Assembly: GCA_002284615.2 (NCBI GenBank)
Contig: MU070046.1
Coordinates: 50,141-76,562, forward strand
Reading direction: 5' to 3'
DNA: 26,422 nt
DNA from: Dunaliella salina
Taxonomy: Eukaryota > Chlorophyta > Chlorophyceae > Chlamydomonadales > Dunaliellaceae
Shown: piece after piece, positions 17,983 through 26,386 of the stretch
Numbering within the stretch: position 1 is the first letter of the stretch
How the letters are laid out: every line of letters begins with the position of its first letter
The notes under the pieces: model-generated
The model's input: the letters and a program-made list of their open reading frames with translations, nothing else
What the model was told of the DNA's origin: nothing
Database searches by the model: none
Program-made: the position numbers and the translations under genes

Positions 17983-18189
17983 ATGAGTAACCTTTCGTAT
18001 AGCATGTCACAGTACAATCCAGGCCTGCAAACATCAGCATGGTTTGGAGACCATTTTTTGTGTGCTGCGGAGAACTTACCAGCGAGTATCTCCACTAGGT
18101 ATAGCAGACAACCCCCATCCAACAGCAAGGACGATGATGATGGATATGACGTAGAAGCACAGACTCGCGTTGATACCGCAAGCTGTTAG
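17983..18189 (+). CDS. Small hypothetical ORF, 68 aa
   Basis: ATG to TAG, reading MSNLSYSMSQYNPGLQTSAW and ending in an acidic stretch KDDDDGYDVEAQ. No domain is recognised. Part of its antisense (ADVCRPGL) resembles a plus-strand reading at 11.87 kb, so it may instead lie on the wrong strand of a dispersed repeat. Real expression is doubtful. Confidence 0.15.
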   Translation: MSNLSYSMSQYNPGLQTSAWFGDHFLCAAENLPASISTRYSRQPPSNSKDDDDGYDVEAQTRVDTASC

Positions 18190-19829
18190 CCTGAGATGGT
18201 TGATTGAGACAATACACTGAACAAGTGGACGAAGTGGTACATTTCCCAGGTATATATTGCTTTCTATTTTGATGTTACTTGCTTGCTATGGGAGATAATT
18301 AACTCAGAGATACATTTTTGAACTGGAGGAGCTGGTCACTTGCTGGAGTCTTGGCACACGTCTGTACTTTCTAGCATACGATGAACCTTGTCACTTGAAA
18401 TTGTCACATGCTTGTATATTATACCAAGTGAGTGCCCTTTATAACTTTCTTAAGAGAGAAACTTTGTCTCTTTCCAGAGGAGGAAAGAGACCATTACACG
18501 TTTTGAGTGCTACAAATTGCTGAACGAACACTTGTTTATTATGGGAATTTGGGGTGCGGATGCCACCGTTGGGTTCACATGCTATTGTGTATTTTCCTGG
18601 GTATGATGCTGTATCTCTTTGACCTTGTAAGGACTTGATAGCTGTCTCTGTTTTTCTCCCTCTGCCTCAGTCAGCAGTGCATTGAGGCTCTGGTATTTGT
18701 CAGCTTATCTAGATTCTAGAAGTGCATCAGCAGCCCCGACCCGAATTCGAGGAATGTTAAATAACTAACTCCAGTGTTGCCAGCCTACGCCACGCACAGC
18801 ATCAGCGGAATTTATTGGCATGGCCTCACTTAACAAGTCCATTATACATCCAAGCTAATGTGGGTCCGGCGGGTTGTCATGGAAGTCAGGAATACTCCGG
18901 TCAGGGAGCTCTGAGCATACAAACAAAGATACTAATCCTTTTCTTGGTCACGAAGCATTACACGGTGTGATTCATAACAGCTGGTGGTTAACTCTTCCAG
19001 GTTTCAGGTTTTGGAAAGGTAAGATTGCAACCAATAGTGAAAAAAACGTACACACCTGACCCAAGCCTCTTGAAGAATCAACCTCCTTCACAGTCAAGTA
19101 TCAAAACTTGAAAGTCACAAGCTGCCTAGCAAAAAACAACTCCTAACATTCTCTACTAGCACCTAACACCTTACAACTCCAAGCCAGCAATAGTCAAAAT
19201 AGAATACAAAGGCACACGCCTTGCAAACAAGAATAACAGCAAAAGTCTTTAGTGTATTAGCATTTGAAAATTCACACACAATATGCCATAAGAGGAAGCT
19301 TGCATGGCCGGTCCCAGTCCAGGCCTGAGCATGCAAGGCAGCAGTGCTGGCAGGGAAGAGAAGTGAAGACTCACAACCAACTTGCCCCAAGAGTATTGAG
19401 CCAGACATTTTCACAAATTAAAGCAGTAAAATTGCTTGCAAGACATGCCATATAGTGCAACTTTTGGTAACCCCCTCAACTGAAAAGAATCTAATGAAGC
19501 AGCCAGAGTGACGCACTCTCTAAAGCCAATCCTATGGTTTGTAGCCTTTGGTGACTTGAGTGCCGGACAGAGCACCCTTTCATTCCTTTGTTCATTGGTA
19601 CTCAATAGTGCAAGGCCTTCCTGGCTGGCTTATTGTCGCAGCAGCTGTGTTCCCAGGACATAGTCTTGTCCATGTGTATCCTGCAATACGAAATTGAAAG
19701 ATCTTTAATGTGTGGCCAATACTATGGGTGGTTAAAAGCACAGCCCAGCAGAGCCAAGGCAAAAGACAGCTGCAGCTTGTTGCGCTATCTCAAGGACATC
19801 AACTACCATGGAGTGGATTGAAAATTTGA
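18190..19829. other. AT-richer spacer without recognisable features
   Basis: About 1.6 kb holds no open frame above about 80 codons and no domain, tandem array or similarity to the other repeats that I could detect. Confidence 0.5.
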
Positions 19830-20640
19830 CGCCGAAACAAGTAAAAGTCTACGCTGGACACAACCAGCATGCATTCAGGAAAGCACCAATAGTCAGCACA
19901 GGCATTAACAGTGAGCCCCACCAATGGAGTCAAGAAATGAGCAGCCATGCTCATGAGGGTCCAGCGGGTTGTCGGCCATCCGTCCAGCTGTGCGCCTCGC
20001 TGTCTTGCAAGCAGCCCTGACAGCAGCCCCTCCCCACAAACCCCCATTGCTTGGGTTGCTGAATCGAATGGCACGTTTGGTGCTGTCAATTTGTTTTAAG
20101 GTCTTGACAGCATGATAGTGGAGTCTGGTTGCAGTTTCGTGGGCGTTGTCTTTTGTTAGGCCAAGTTTGCAGAGGGGATCAACAGTGTAGGACTTAAAAA
20201 TAGTTCGAGCTATTCCAATTAGGATGGTGTGCAATGTGACTCTGTTATTATGGTGTCTGCCTCGAAGGTTTTTTTTGCGTAGATGCTCTCAATGGTGCGT
20301 TTGTGTTGATTTTGTGCAGTGAGGCCTGAAGGGCTTGGTGTTAGAGCAAAATTTTAGCTCAATGAGGAGAATATCTCTGTATTGAGGATTTATATTTTGC
20401 GGGTGATGTGTGGAGTCTCCGCCATCAAGGGGCAGATCAATAATGCTAACAGGGCGACTGAGTTGTTTTTTGGTGATTGTCTAGATGGAAACAGGCCATG
20501 TGGAATGTTTTGTTGGACACTATTTGGAACTTCCATCTCAGGGAGCATAGACCGTCTGCATTGCATGCATCCATGGTGGCGATGCAAGGTCTTGAGTCTC
20601 CTTTGCTGATTGCTTCAGCAAAAATGCTGAGTGCTTGATG
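19830..20640 (-). mobile_element. Retroelement fragment with a restriction-like (PD-(D/E)XK) endonuclease candidate
   Basis: The minus strand reads PQYRDILLIELKFCSNTKPF, with candidate metal ligands D (20373-20375), E (20358-20360) and K (20352-20354). Then come TLHTILIGIARTIFKSYTVD, PLCKLGLTKDNAHETATRLH, YHAVKTLKQIDSTKRAIRF and TAGRMADN. A second copy on the plus strand at 22444-22860 keeps the second half with conservative replacements, showing that this is the coding strand. The D-x4-ExK arrangement and its position near a 3' end fit the REL domain that some LINE groups (R2, NeSL, Dualen types) carry after the RT. That assignment is inference. The frame has stops (e.g. after THH) and no RT was found beside it. 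Confidence 0.6.
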
Positions 20641-20850
20641 GTGTCAGTTTATGTCCACTCTATTTATCTGAGTAGGGTATGGGAGGTGCTATCAGGTGCA
20701 CAAAGGGGGCAAAGAGAAGGCCTGGAGTGTCTACTGGAGCATCCGGCATGCTTGCCATTGTACAGGGCGTCTGTTCAAAACTTGATGACATTGACATCCT
20801 TCATGAATTCTTCTCTTTCTGTAACAGGCAAGTAACGGAAATGTGACGCA
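20641..20850. other. Leader of the 148-aa ORF; no feature
   Basis: The sequence shortly before the ORF includes TTCTCTTTCTGTAACAG (ends near 20828), a possible acceptor that would make the ORF a terminal exon. Nothing else is seen. Confidence 0.35.
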
Positions 20851-21297
20851 ATGGCAACGTCGGGGATTCAATGGGAAGGGGGGAACCATCACGGGAAAGG
20901 GGGGGGAACCGGTGGGCAGGGGGAAGAGGCACGCCTGGAGGGGGATGGGGGGCAGGGGTTGGGCTGCTCGCATCTGATGAGCCCGCAGCAGTGGCAGCAG
21001 TACATAACAGCAAAGGGCCTGGAAACCACCGTTGACACCCTCCGCACCATCCACCCAGCAGCACTCAGCAGCCCTGCAGACCAGCACGAGTACTTCCGAG
21101 TTGGCCTCTCCTGGATGCACTACTTTGGACCGCTGCCCCAGGCTCTCCCCTCCGCGCGCCAGAAGAAGCGGGCCAAAGACAAGGCCAAGCAGAAGCTTCA
21201 AGAACAAGAGGCTGCAAATCAGGCGAGCCGGATTTTTTATAAAGAGTTAGAGGAGGGACTGCGCAAAGGCCTGACCCAGAACAATATGAGCTCGTGA
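20851..21297 (+). CDS. Hypothetical 148-aa ORF or terminal exon
   Basis: The ATG at 20851 opens a frame to TGA at 21295-21297. The first 45 codons are Gly-rich low complexity. From residue about 46 the protein looks real: SPQQWQQYITAKGLETTVDT, HPAALSSPADQHEYFRVGLS, WMHYFGPLPQAL, then a basic coiled-coil-like tail RQKKRAKDKAKQKLQEQEAA and a C-terminus at NNMSS. Codon choice (CTG, AAG, CAG, GAG, CTC) is like that of the beta-adaptin exons and unlike the decayed retroelements. An acceptor is possible at about 20828 or just before the QQW segment (GCCCGCAG), so it may be the last exon of a larger gene. No family is recognised. A domesticated or retroposed origin is possible because inverted retroelement fragments lie on both sides. 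Confidence 0.5.
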   Translation: MATSGIQWEGGNHHGKGGGTGGQGEEARLEGDGGQGLGCSHLMSPQQWQQYITAKGLETTVDTLRTIHPAALSSPADQHEYFRVGLSWMHYFGPLPQALPSARQKKRAKDKAKQKLQEQEAANQASRIFYKELEEGLRKGLTQNNMSS

Positions 21298-21343
21298 TCC
21301 TGCACTGAGTGCTTGAATGACTGTGGTCCCATGGAAACAAGCG

Positions 21344-21447
21344 GGAGCTGTTTGTGGTGTTGCTGAAATTGCCATGGTGCAGAACGTGGGCTGATAGGAG
21401 CTATTTGTGGTGTTGCTGAGATTGCCATGGTGCAGAACGTGGGTTGC
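21344..21447 (+). repeat. Two-copy 53-bp tandem repeat
   Basis: GGAGCT.TTTGTGGTGTTGCTGA then ATTGCCATGGTGCAGAACGTGGG occurs at 21344 and 21397, just after the stop of the 148-aa ORF. Confidence 0.85.
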
Positions 21448-21896
21448 TGGGAGGGCTGTGTAGATGCGCTTTGGAACGGTGCAGGGCAACTATGTGTTCT
21501 CTCCTTGTGTTCTGTCGTTCATGCTGCGTTGCTGGTCTTTCTCGTGGGTCTCTGGAGTCTCTTGGTGTGTCCTGAGCCTGTTCTAGTGACAAACACGGAG
21601 CTTGTCGTGTTGCTCTCTATGGTGACGCTAGGTGCTCGCTATTTGCACACAGTGTTGGGCATGTTGCTTTCTTGGTGATGCTGTCAGAGCTGAACTGCTG
21701 TTCATACATGGTGCATCAATGTTTCTAGACGCTGATATTCCCCTTCCAAAGATAGAGACATTCAAATCCCATAGTTTGCTGCTTTCATTAAAACATCCAA
21801 GTCTGTTCTGAGTTGTATGTGTTTGCCATGTGCACATTTTTCTCTGCCTACACAAGTGAAACAGCTTTATATCTCTTGCTCAGGTTTATTTGGCTA
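21448..21896. other. Spacer; no gene seen
   Basis: No supported reading frame. TTTTTCTCTGCCTACACAAG near 21838 faintly resembles the R1 3' hairpin. Confidence 0.4.
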
Positions 21897-21965
21897 AGGA
21901 GGCTGAGCAGCCAAACTTACTGGCTGAAGGCTTAATCCCCCATGTAAACCTTATGTAAACCTTAT
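21897..21965 (+). mobile_element. 3' end of the 6.3-kb plus-strand family, ATGTAAACCTT tail
   Basis: GGCTGAGCAGCCAAACTTAC, CTGGCTGAAGGCTT and a two-unit 11-bp tail ATGTAAACCTT match the end of the element at 6297-6729. The 5' extent is not clear. Confidence 0.6.
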
Positions 21966-22252
21966 GATGACATTGGTCTGTTCTTTGAGTGTCACGGCTG
22001 TCATACGCCAGAAAGCATTGCTGATTTTGGAATTAGCAGTGAAGTGAGTATTGGATACCCTCAGGTTTCGCCAATTCCCGTAGCTATAAGTGCAAGCGTT
22101 TGCTGGCCCCAACTTGTGCTTTTCATGCATAAATTGGTTTCATTTGTCTCGGAGGTTTCAAAGGGGCCAGCATTCTGTATGAGAGCTGGGCGCTGTGACT
22201 GGTGCAGCAAGTCAATAGAGATGAAAGAAAGGGTTTACTGCCTGTTTGAGTA
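21966..22252 (+). other. Open Cys-rich frame without ATG
   Basis: The frame reads PYDDIGLFFECHGCHTPESI, later PVAISASVCWPQLVLFMHKL and RCDWCSKSIEMKERVYCLFE, then TAA. It has a CxxC pair at each end (ECHGCH, RCDWC) but no in-frame ATG. It could be an exon or a retroelement remnant with a zinc-binding end. Confidence 0.2.
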
Positions 22253-22400
22253 AGTTGTCAGCTTTATCAGTCAACTTCGCCGCTTGAAGTGCAAGAGCAT
22301 CCGCGCACTCATTAGCAGGGTTGCCCCTGCGTAGAAGTGTACAGGGTCCTCCGATAAACAGATCCGAAATATGACTCCGTTGAGCAGTGGTGCATGTAGT
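22230..22400 (-). pseudogene. RNase H-like C-terminal motif fragment
   Basis: The minus frame contains GNPANECADALALQAAK at 22325-22275. The pattern G-x-x-x-N-E-x-A-D-x-L-A is the well-known C-terminal block of cellular and retroelement RNase H, which removes RNA from RNA:DNA hybrids. The earlier catalytic blocks and the usual preceding His are not seen in this frame, so it is a fragment or a chance match. Confidence 0.4.
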
Positions 22401-22443
22401 AGTAGTGGGTGGACATGTCCGTGGGTTTGAGGATCTGGTTTGA

Positions 22444-22860
22444 GCATTACACACTGCATTTCTTGGATTGGCCAGAACTGTTTTCAACCCAAACACAATT
22501 GATCCCCTCTTGGCCTAAACAAAGACAAAGCCCACAAAACTGCAACCAAACTCTATTATCATGCTTTCAAGACCTTGACAAAAATTAAGAGCACCAAACA
22601 TGCCATTCAATTTGGCAACCCAAGCAATGCGAGATTTGGGGGGGAAGGGGCTATGGGGCGGGCTGCTTACAGGAGAGCAAGGTGCACGGCTGGACGGATG
22701 GCTGACATCCGCTGGACCCACATTAGCTTGGCTGCTCATTGCTAGCCTCCGCTGGTGGGGCTCACTGTTAGTGCCAGCGCTGACTGCTGGGTCTTTCCTT
22801 AATGCATGCTGGCTGTGTCCAGCAAAGACCTTCTTGCTTTAACTTTTTGCTTTGCTGGTG
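22444..22860 (+). mobile_element. Inverted copy of the REL-type retroelement 3' end
   Basis: The plus frame reads ALHTAFLGLARTVFNPNTID, then after a one-base shift GLNKDKAHKTATKLYYHAFK, TLTKIKSTKHAIQFGNPSN and TAGRMAD. This parallels the minus-strand copy at 19.8-20.3 kb. The untranslated 3' end (GGTGGGGCTCACTGTTAGTG, CTTTCCTTAATGCATGCTGG) matches the fragments at 17.75 and 23.9 kb. Near-conservative residue differences point to divergence before or during decay. Confidence 0.65.
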
Positions 22861-23009
22861 CCAGTATTGGTGCTGCAGTTGGGGGAGGGAAGCATTGGTG
22901 CTGAACTGGGGCAGGCTCTTCACTGTTGATGCGCTGGTGGCTGGGAATGGCTGATGTCTGTGCTGGAGATGTGGCAGATTGTTTGCATTTAATGGGAGTG
23001 AGTGGTGCT

Positions 23010-23115
23010 CCTCGTGCTGCAACTGCTGTTGCTCCTGTTGCTGTCGCTCCTGCTGCTGCTATTTCTGTCAGAGGTTGGGCAGGCGCAGCTGCTGTCGCTC
23101 CTGCTGCTGGTGCCA
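23010..23115 (+). repeat. Imperfect CTG/CTC/CTT triplet tract
   Basis: Runs such as GCTGTTGCTCCTGTTGCTGT and GCTCCTGCTGCTGCT cover about 100 bp. All frames give homopolymer-like proteins (Leu-rich, or Ala-rich on minus), so the long minus-strand opening 22799-23428 is best explained by this composition, although an Ala/Pro-rich ORF1 cannot be excluded. Confidence 0.7.
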
Positions 23116-23436
23116 AGCTGTTGCCATCACCCCTGTTGCTGCTGTACGCGTTGGTGGTGGTCCAAGGGGAGGGGCAGGTGCTTGCGCTGCTAGCGGTGGA
23201 GGCCTGCAGAGTAGCTGCTTGAGCTGCTGCGTTGAGGTGCTGAAAGGACTCTCTAGGGTTGTGGAGGCAGCCTGCAGGCAGGTGCAGGTGGAAGGGGCAG
23301 GGAACCACCTCCACCATGTCGTGCGAGATCAGTGTCACACACACATCACCAACCTGGGAGCACAGATCACGCCTTCCGACACACACAAGCCGACTCATAG
23401 CAAGACTTTCTCTGTGTCTACTGCGCACGCGTGCGC

Positions 23437-23886
23437 GGAAACCAGGAGTAGTTGTTGACAGTTGTTGAGAAATGGGTGTTTAACATCCAGAGCTGGCTAC
23501 AACCATCCAGACAAAGGACAAGTTCACTCGAGCTGATGGGAAGAGGTGCGAGTGAGACAGGGTTGCTGAGATCCTGGGTTTGCTGTTCCTTGCTGCACTC
23601 ACGCATGATGCAGCACAGCACTTCTTCTTCACACACAAGACATACTCAGCTTTGGTACACGGTTGCCAGGCCTGTCCCCCTATGCCCCTCCCAGGGCAAT
23701 GGGAGACTACTCCATCATCTGCTCGGTTTACACTGCTGAGAAAAGGTGATGTCAAATCCAGACCATTATACTACCAAATTCTCAACAACTGGTTGAGCCA
23801 GTCTAAGAATAAAGGTGACAAACTAACTGACTGCATGACCACGATTCAGCTATAACCAAGATTCAGCGTTACAACCACCGCATGTT
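23437..23886. other. Spacer upstream of the beta-adaptin duplication
   Basis: No supported gene. The 14-base palindrome GCGCACGCGTGCGC at 23423-23436 sits at its left edge. Confidence 0.4.
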
Positions 23887-24683
23887 TGAACAGCATCCTC
23901 TCATTGCTTCCTCATCGTTCGCCTCAGCTGGTGGGACCCACTGATAGTTTCTGTGCTGAATTTTGAATCTTTCCTTAATGCATACTGCTGGCAGTCCAGT
24001 GCAGACTTCTATTTTTGCTTTCAACTCTCATCAGCGAGATCAGACACAGGGTACTGCACGTAATCCACCTGATTTTTTCCGCAGATTTCTACCTTTTTCA
24101 TTCGGTGTCTTGGCCTAGGTATCCTTTCTCCCTTACTTGATGTGGGGAATGTTTTCACTGCTAACATGGTCACTTTTTTTCCTTCTAGAAGAGTAACCAT
24201 TTTAATGACAAGCACATGATTTTTCAAATTTTAAAAAGACAGTCTTGGAACCTTCACTATGCTTCAGGACTTCTGGCAGTCCAGACACAGGAAAAAATAC
24301 AAAGAAATGAAACCACACACCGGGAAAAGGAGCCAAAGTACAGTTCATTCCCTGCACGCATTAGAGGAAAAAAAGAACCAGACTAGTAGGGATCAGGAAA
24401 ATCATCAAGGTGTTTTTTGGCATCCTTGTGAGCGTCCAAGGAAAGGTTGATCCCCTTTTTTAAGAAAGGGGTTTTTTATTCCAACCTTGGCTCTCCCCAG
24501 ATCAGATCAGGTCCTACCCTGAGCAAATTATGAGGTGTGATTTCAATATTCAGAGACACTTCCTGTTGTCCCAGTTCTCAATGCCTTTCCTCCACAAGCT
24601 TTGCGACCACATTCCGAGACCGCGCTCTTCACTTAAAACTTAAAAAAATGCGCGCGTAGTAACTGGAACATTTCCTTTACATT

Positions 24684-24691
24684 TGACGTGG
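24684..24691 (+). promoter_or_regulatory. TGACGTGG element, copy 1
   Basis: TGACGTGGCTCTG, 54 bases before the ATG at 24738, is preserved exactly in copy 2. The ACGT core is the usual target of plant-type bZIP factors; function is inferred. Confidence 0.45.
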
Positions 24692-24737
24692 CTCTGGTAC
24701 AAATCTTCCCAGATTCATCTTGGAAGAGGGAGCTGCG

Positions 24738-24774
24738 ATGAACGACGGAAAGCTTTTCAGCACCAGCAAAAAGG
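24738..24774 (+). CDS. Duplicate beta-adaptin exon 1 (possible alternative first exon)
   Basis: The ATG opens MNDGKLFSTSKKG with the donor AAAAAGG|GTATGT at 24775, identical in length (37 nt) and phase to exon 1 at 25684-25720 ([13 protein letters not shown]). Four residues differ (S2N, Y6L, T10S and the donor-side context aside), yet start, frame and donor are intact. Splicing to the exon 2 acceptor at 25959 over an 1185-bp intron would give a full beta-adaptin with a different N-terminus. Alternatively it is a relic kept open by its short length. Beta-adaptin is the large subunit of the AP-1/AP-2 clathrin adaptors. Confidence 0.65.
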
Positions 24775-24876
24775 GTATGTCGTAACCCTGAGGGGGCCTG
24801 CTCATGCGCAAGAGATTGGAGGATTCCAAGCGCCGGTCCCGGCAAAAGGGATAAGAAAACAGCTCCCCCTCCCCAT

Positions 24877-25797
24877 ATTGACCAGCATCCTCTCATAGGT
24901 TCCTGTCCAGACTTCTACTTTTACTTTCAATTCTCATCAGTAAGATCAGGCACAGAGTACTGCAAGGAACCCACCTGATCCCCATAGGTTTTTCCTTTTT
25001 CATTCTTTGGTGGAGGGGGTATGGTGCCTCGGCCTAGGTACCCTTTTTACCCCACATCAAGTGGGGAAAAATGTTTTCACTGCCTGCATGGTGTTCTTTC
25101 TAGGAAAGTAACCTTGTTTGAATCATCAGATGACAAGCTCATGATTGTTCAAATTTTGAAAAGACAGCCTGTGGAATCTCCACAATGCTTCAATGGACAT
25201 CTGGCAGTCTTGACGTAGAAAAGAACTACCAAGGCAATAAAACCACACACCTGGAGAAGAAGTAAGCATAGAGCCGAGGTACAGCTGTTCATTCCCTGCA
25301 CGATAAGAAGAAAGAAAGAAACAGACCCGTGGGAATCAGGATGATAGTATCAATGTCTTTCATGGCATTCTTGTGTGTGTCCAAGGAAAGGGTGACCCCT
25401 CCACTTTCTTGTGTTTTCAACCTTGGGAGATCCCAGATCAGGTCCTTGCTATAACAGCGAATTCTAAAGGATAATCTTACTTAACAATCAAAAACACCCT
25501 ATTCCCCAGATCTCGGTGCCCTTTTCTGGCACTAGTGCTTGCAACCGCATTCAAGGAGCGCGCTCACACCTGCAGCTAAAAACAATATGTATGCGTAAGA
25601 ATTGAAGAAAATACTTTTGATAACTGACGTGGCTCTGTTACAAAGCTGCACAGCTTCATCCCCCCGAAGAAGCAGCAGCAGCGATGAGCGACGGAAAGTA
25701 CTTCAGCACCACCAAAAAGGGTATGTCTCCATCATCATTGAGAGGGTCTGCTCACGCGCAGGAGATTGGGGAATTCCACGCGTTGGCCCCCTAATTA
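24877..25797 (+). repeat. Copy 2 of the ~0.95-kb tandem duplication
   Basis: It starts at CCAGCATCCTCTCATAGG and ends near GGGGAATTCCACGCG. It is the copy directly joined to the rest of the beta-adaptin gene. Relative to copy 1 it lacks most of the retroelement fragment after TGTCCAGACTTC. Confidence 0.88.
25625..25632 (+). promoter_or_regulatory. TGACGTGG element, copy 2
   Basis: TGACGTGGCTCTG lies 59 bases ahead of the beta-adaptin ATG. It is one of the longest blocks shared without change with copy 1 in the 5' flank. No TATA box is evident at a fixed distance in either copy. Confidence 0.45.
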
Positions 25798-26317
25798 GCA
25801 CTGCTCTCCGTGTCAGCTAGCTGCACACTCCTGTAGCATCAGCCTGTTTGCATGTTTCTAGTCTTTGAAGGAAGTGTAGAGGTGGAAAACTACTCGAACA
25901 TAGTGGCTTTTCTTTGCCTAGGACAGCTTTTGCTGCCTGCACTTGTGCATCGCACACAGGAGAGATACATGAGCTCAAGGAGGAGCTCCGCAGCTTGGAC
26001 AGGATCCGGAAAAAAGAGTCGGTCAAGAAAGTGATAGCAGCGTGAGTGATGCTGCTACCAGTTTGTTTGATTTGAAGTGCATCCCAAAGACATACATGTC
26101 AAGGAACACATACACACGCATGCCAAGAAAGACACCCACTCACTGCATGGGCTGCAGGATGACGGTTGGCAAAGATGTGTCTATGCTGTTCCCGGATGTG
26201 GTGAACTGCATGCAAACTGAGGACTTGGAGCTCAAGAAGTTGGTATACCTGTACCTCATCAACTACGCCAAGACGCAGCCGGACCTGGCCATCATGGCTG
26301 TCAACACCTTTGTCAAG
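25684..26317 (+). CDS. AP-1/AP-2 complex beta-adaptin, exons 1-3 (N-terminus)
   Basis: Exon 1 is 25684-25720 ([13 protein letters not shown], donor GTATGT), exon 2 is 25960-26041 ([27 protein letters not shown], donor GTGAGT) and exon 3 is 26158-26317 ([53 protein letters not shown], donor GTTGTT). Phases 1, 2 and 0 join without error into 93 residues. This is the start of the adaptin N-terminal trunk: a short basic leader, then the first HEAT-like helices, nearly identical to plant beta-adaptins. The family's proteins are usually 850-950 aa, so about 90% lies to the right of the window. Beta-adaptin is the large AP-1/AP-2 subunit that binds clathrin and dileucine cargo at the trans-Golgi network and plasma membrane; plants and algae share one beta type between both complexes. 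Its promoter and exon 1 are duplicated just upstream. Confidence 0.95.
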
Positions 26318-26385
26318 GTTGTTTTCAGAAGCATTTAATGTCTCCATGCATGCGCATGCATTCACACGCCCACGAGCAAGTGAGC

Positions 26386-26386
26386 G

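Larger units (their letters stand above)
23887..24840 (+). repeat. Copy 1 of the ~0.95-kb tandem duplication (beta-adaptin promoter + exon 1)
   Basis: From CCAGCATCCTCTCAT-like sequence to GAGATTGGAGGATTCCAAGC it aligns along its whole length with copy 2, with many substitutions and small indels. It contains, in order, a REL-element 3' fragment (about 23911-24010; mostly missing in copy 2), an R1-like 3' piece (24095-24195), a TGACGTGG element and a coding exon. The divergence means the duplication is not recent and not an assembly artefact. Confidence 0.88.

Noticed and set aside
22799..23428. 209-residue minus-strand Ala/Pro-rich protein as a gag-like ORF1
   Set aside because: Opens with GTG, composition is dictated by the CTG/CTC triplet tract, and no zinc knuckle or other domain is present; not excluded but not supported.
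23423..23436. GCGCACGCGTGCGC palindrome as a regulatory or recombination site
   Set aside because: An isolated 14-base palindrome in CpG-alternating sequence is likely by composition; nothing adjacent supports a function.
24095..25105. R1-like hairpins inside the duplicated beta-adaptin flanks as separate new insertions
   Set aside because: Both lie at equivalent positions of the tandem copies, so they were present before the duplication and count as one event.
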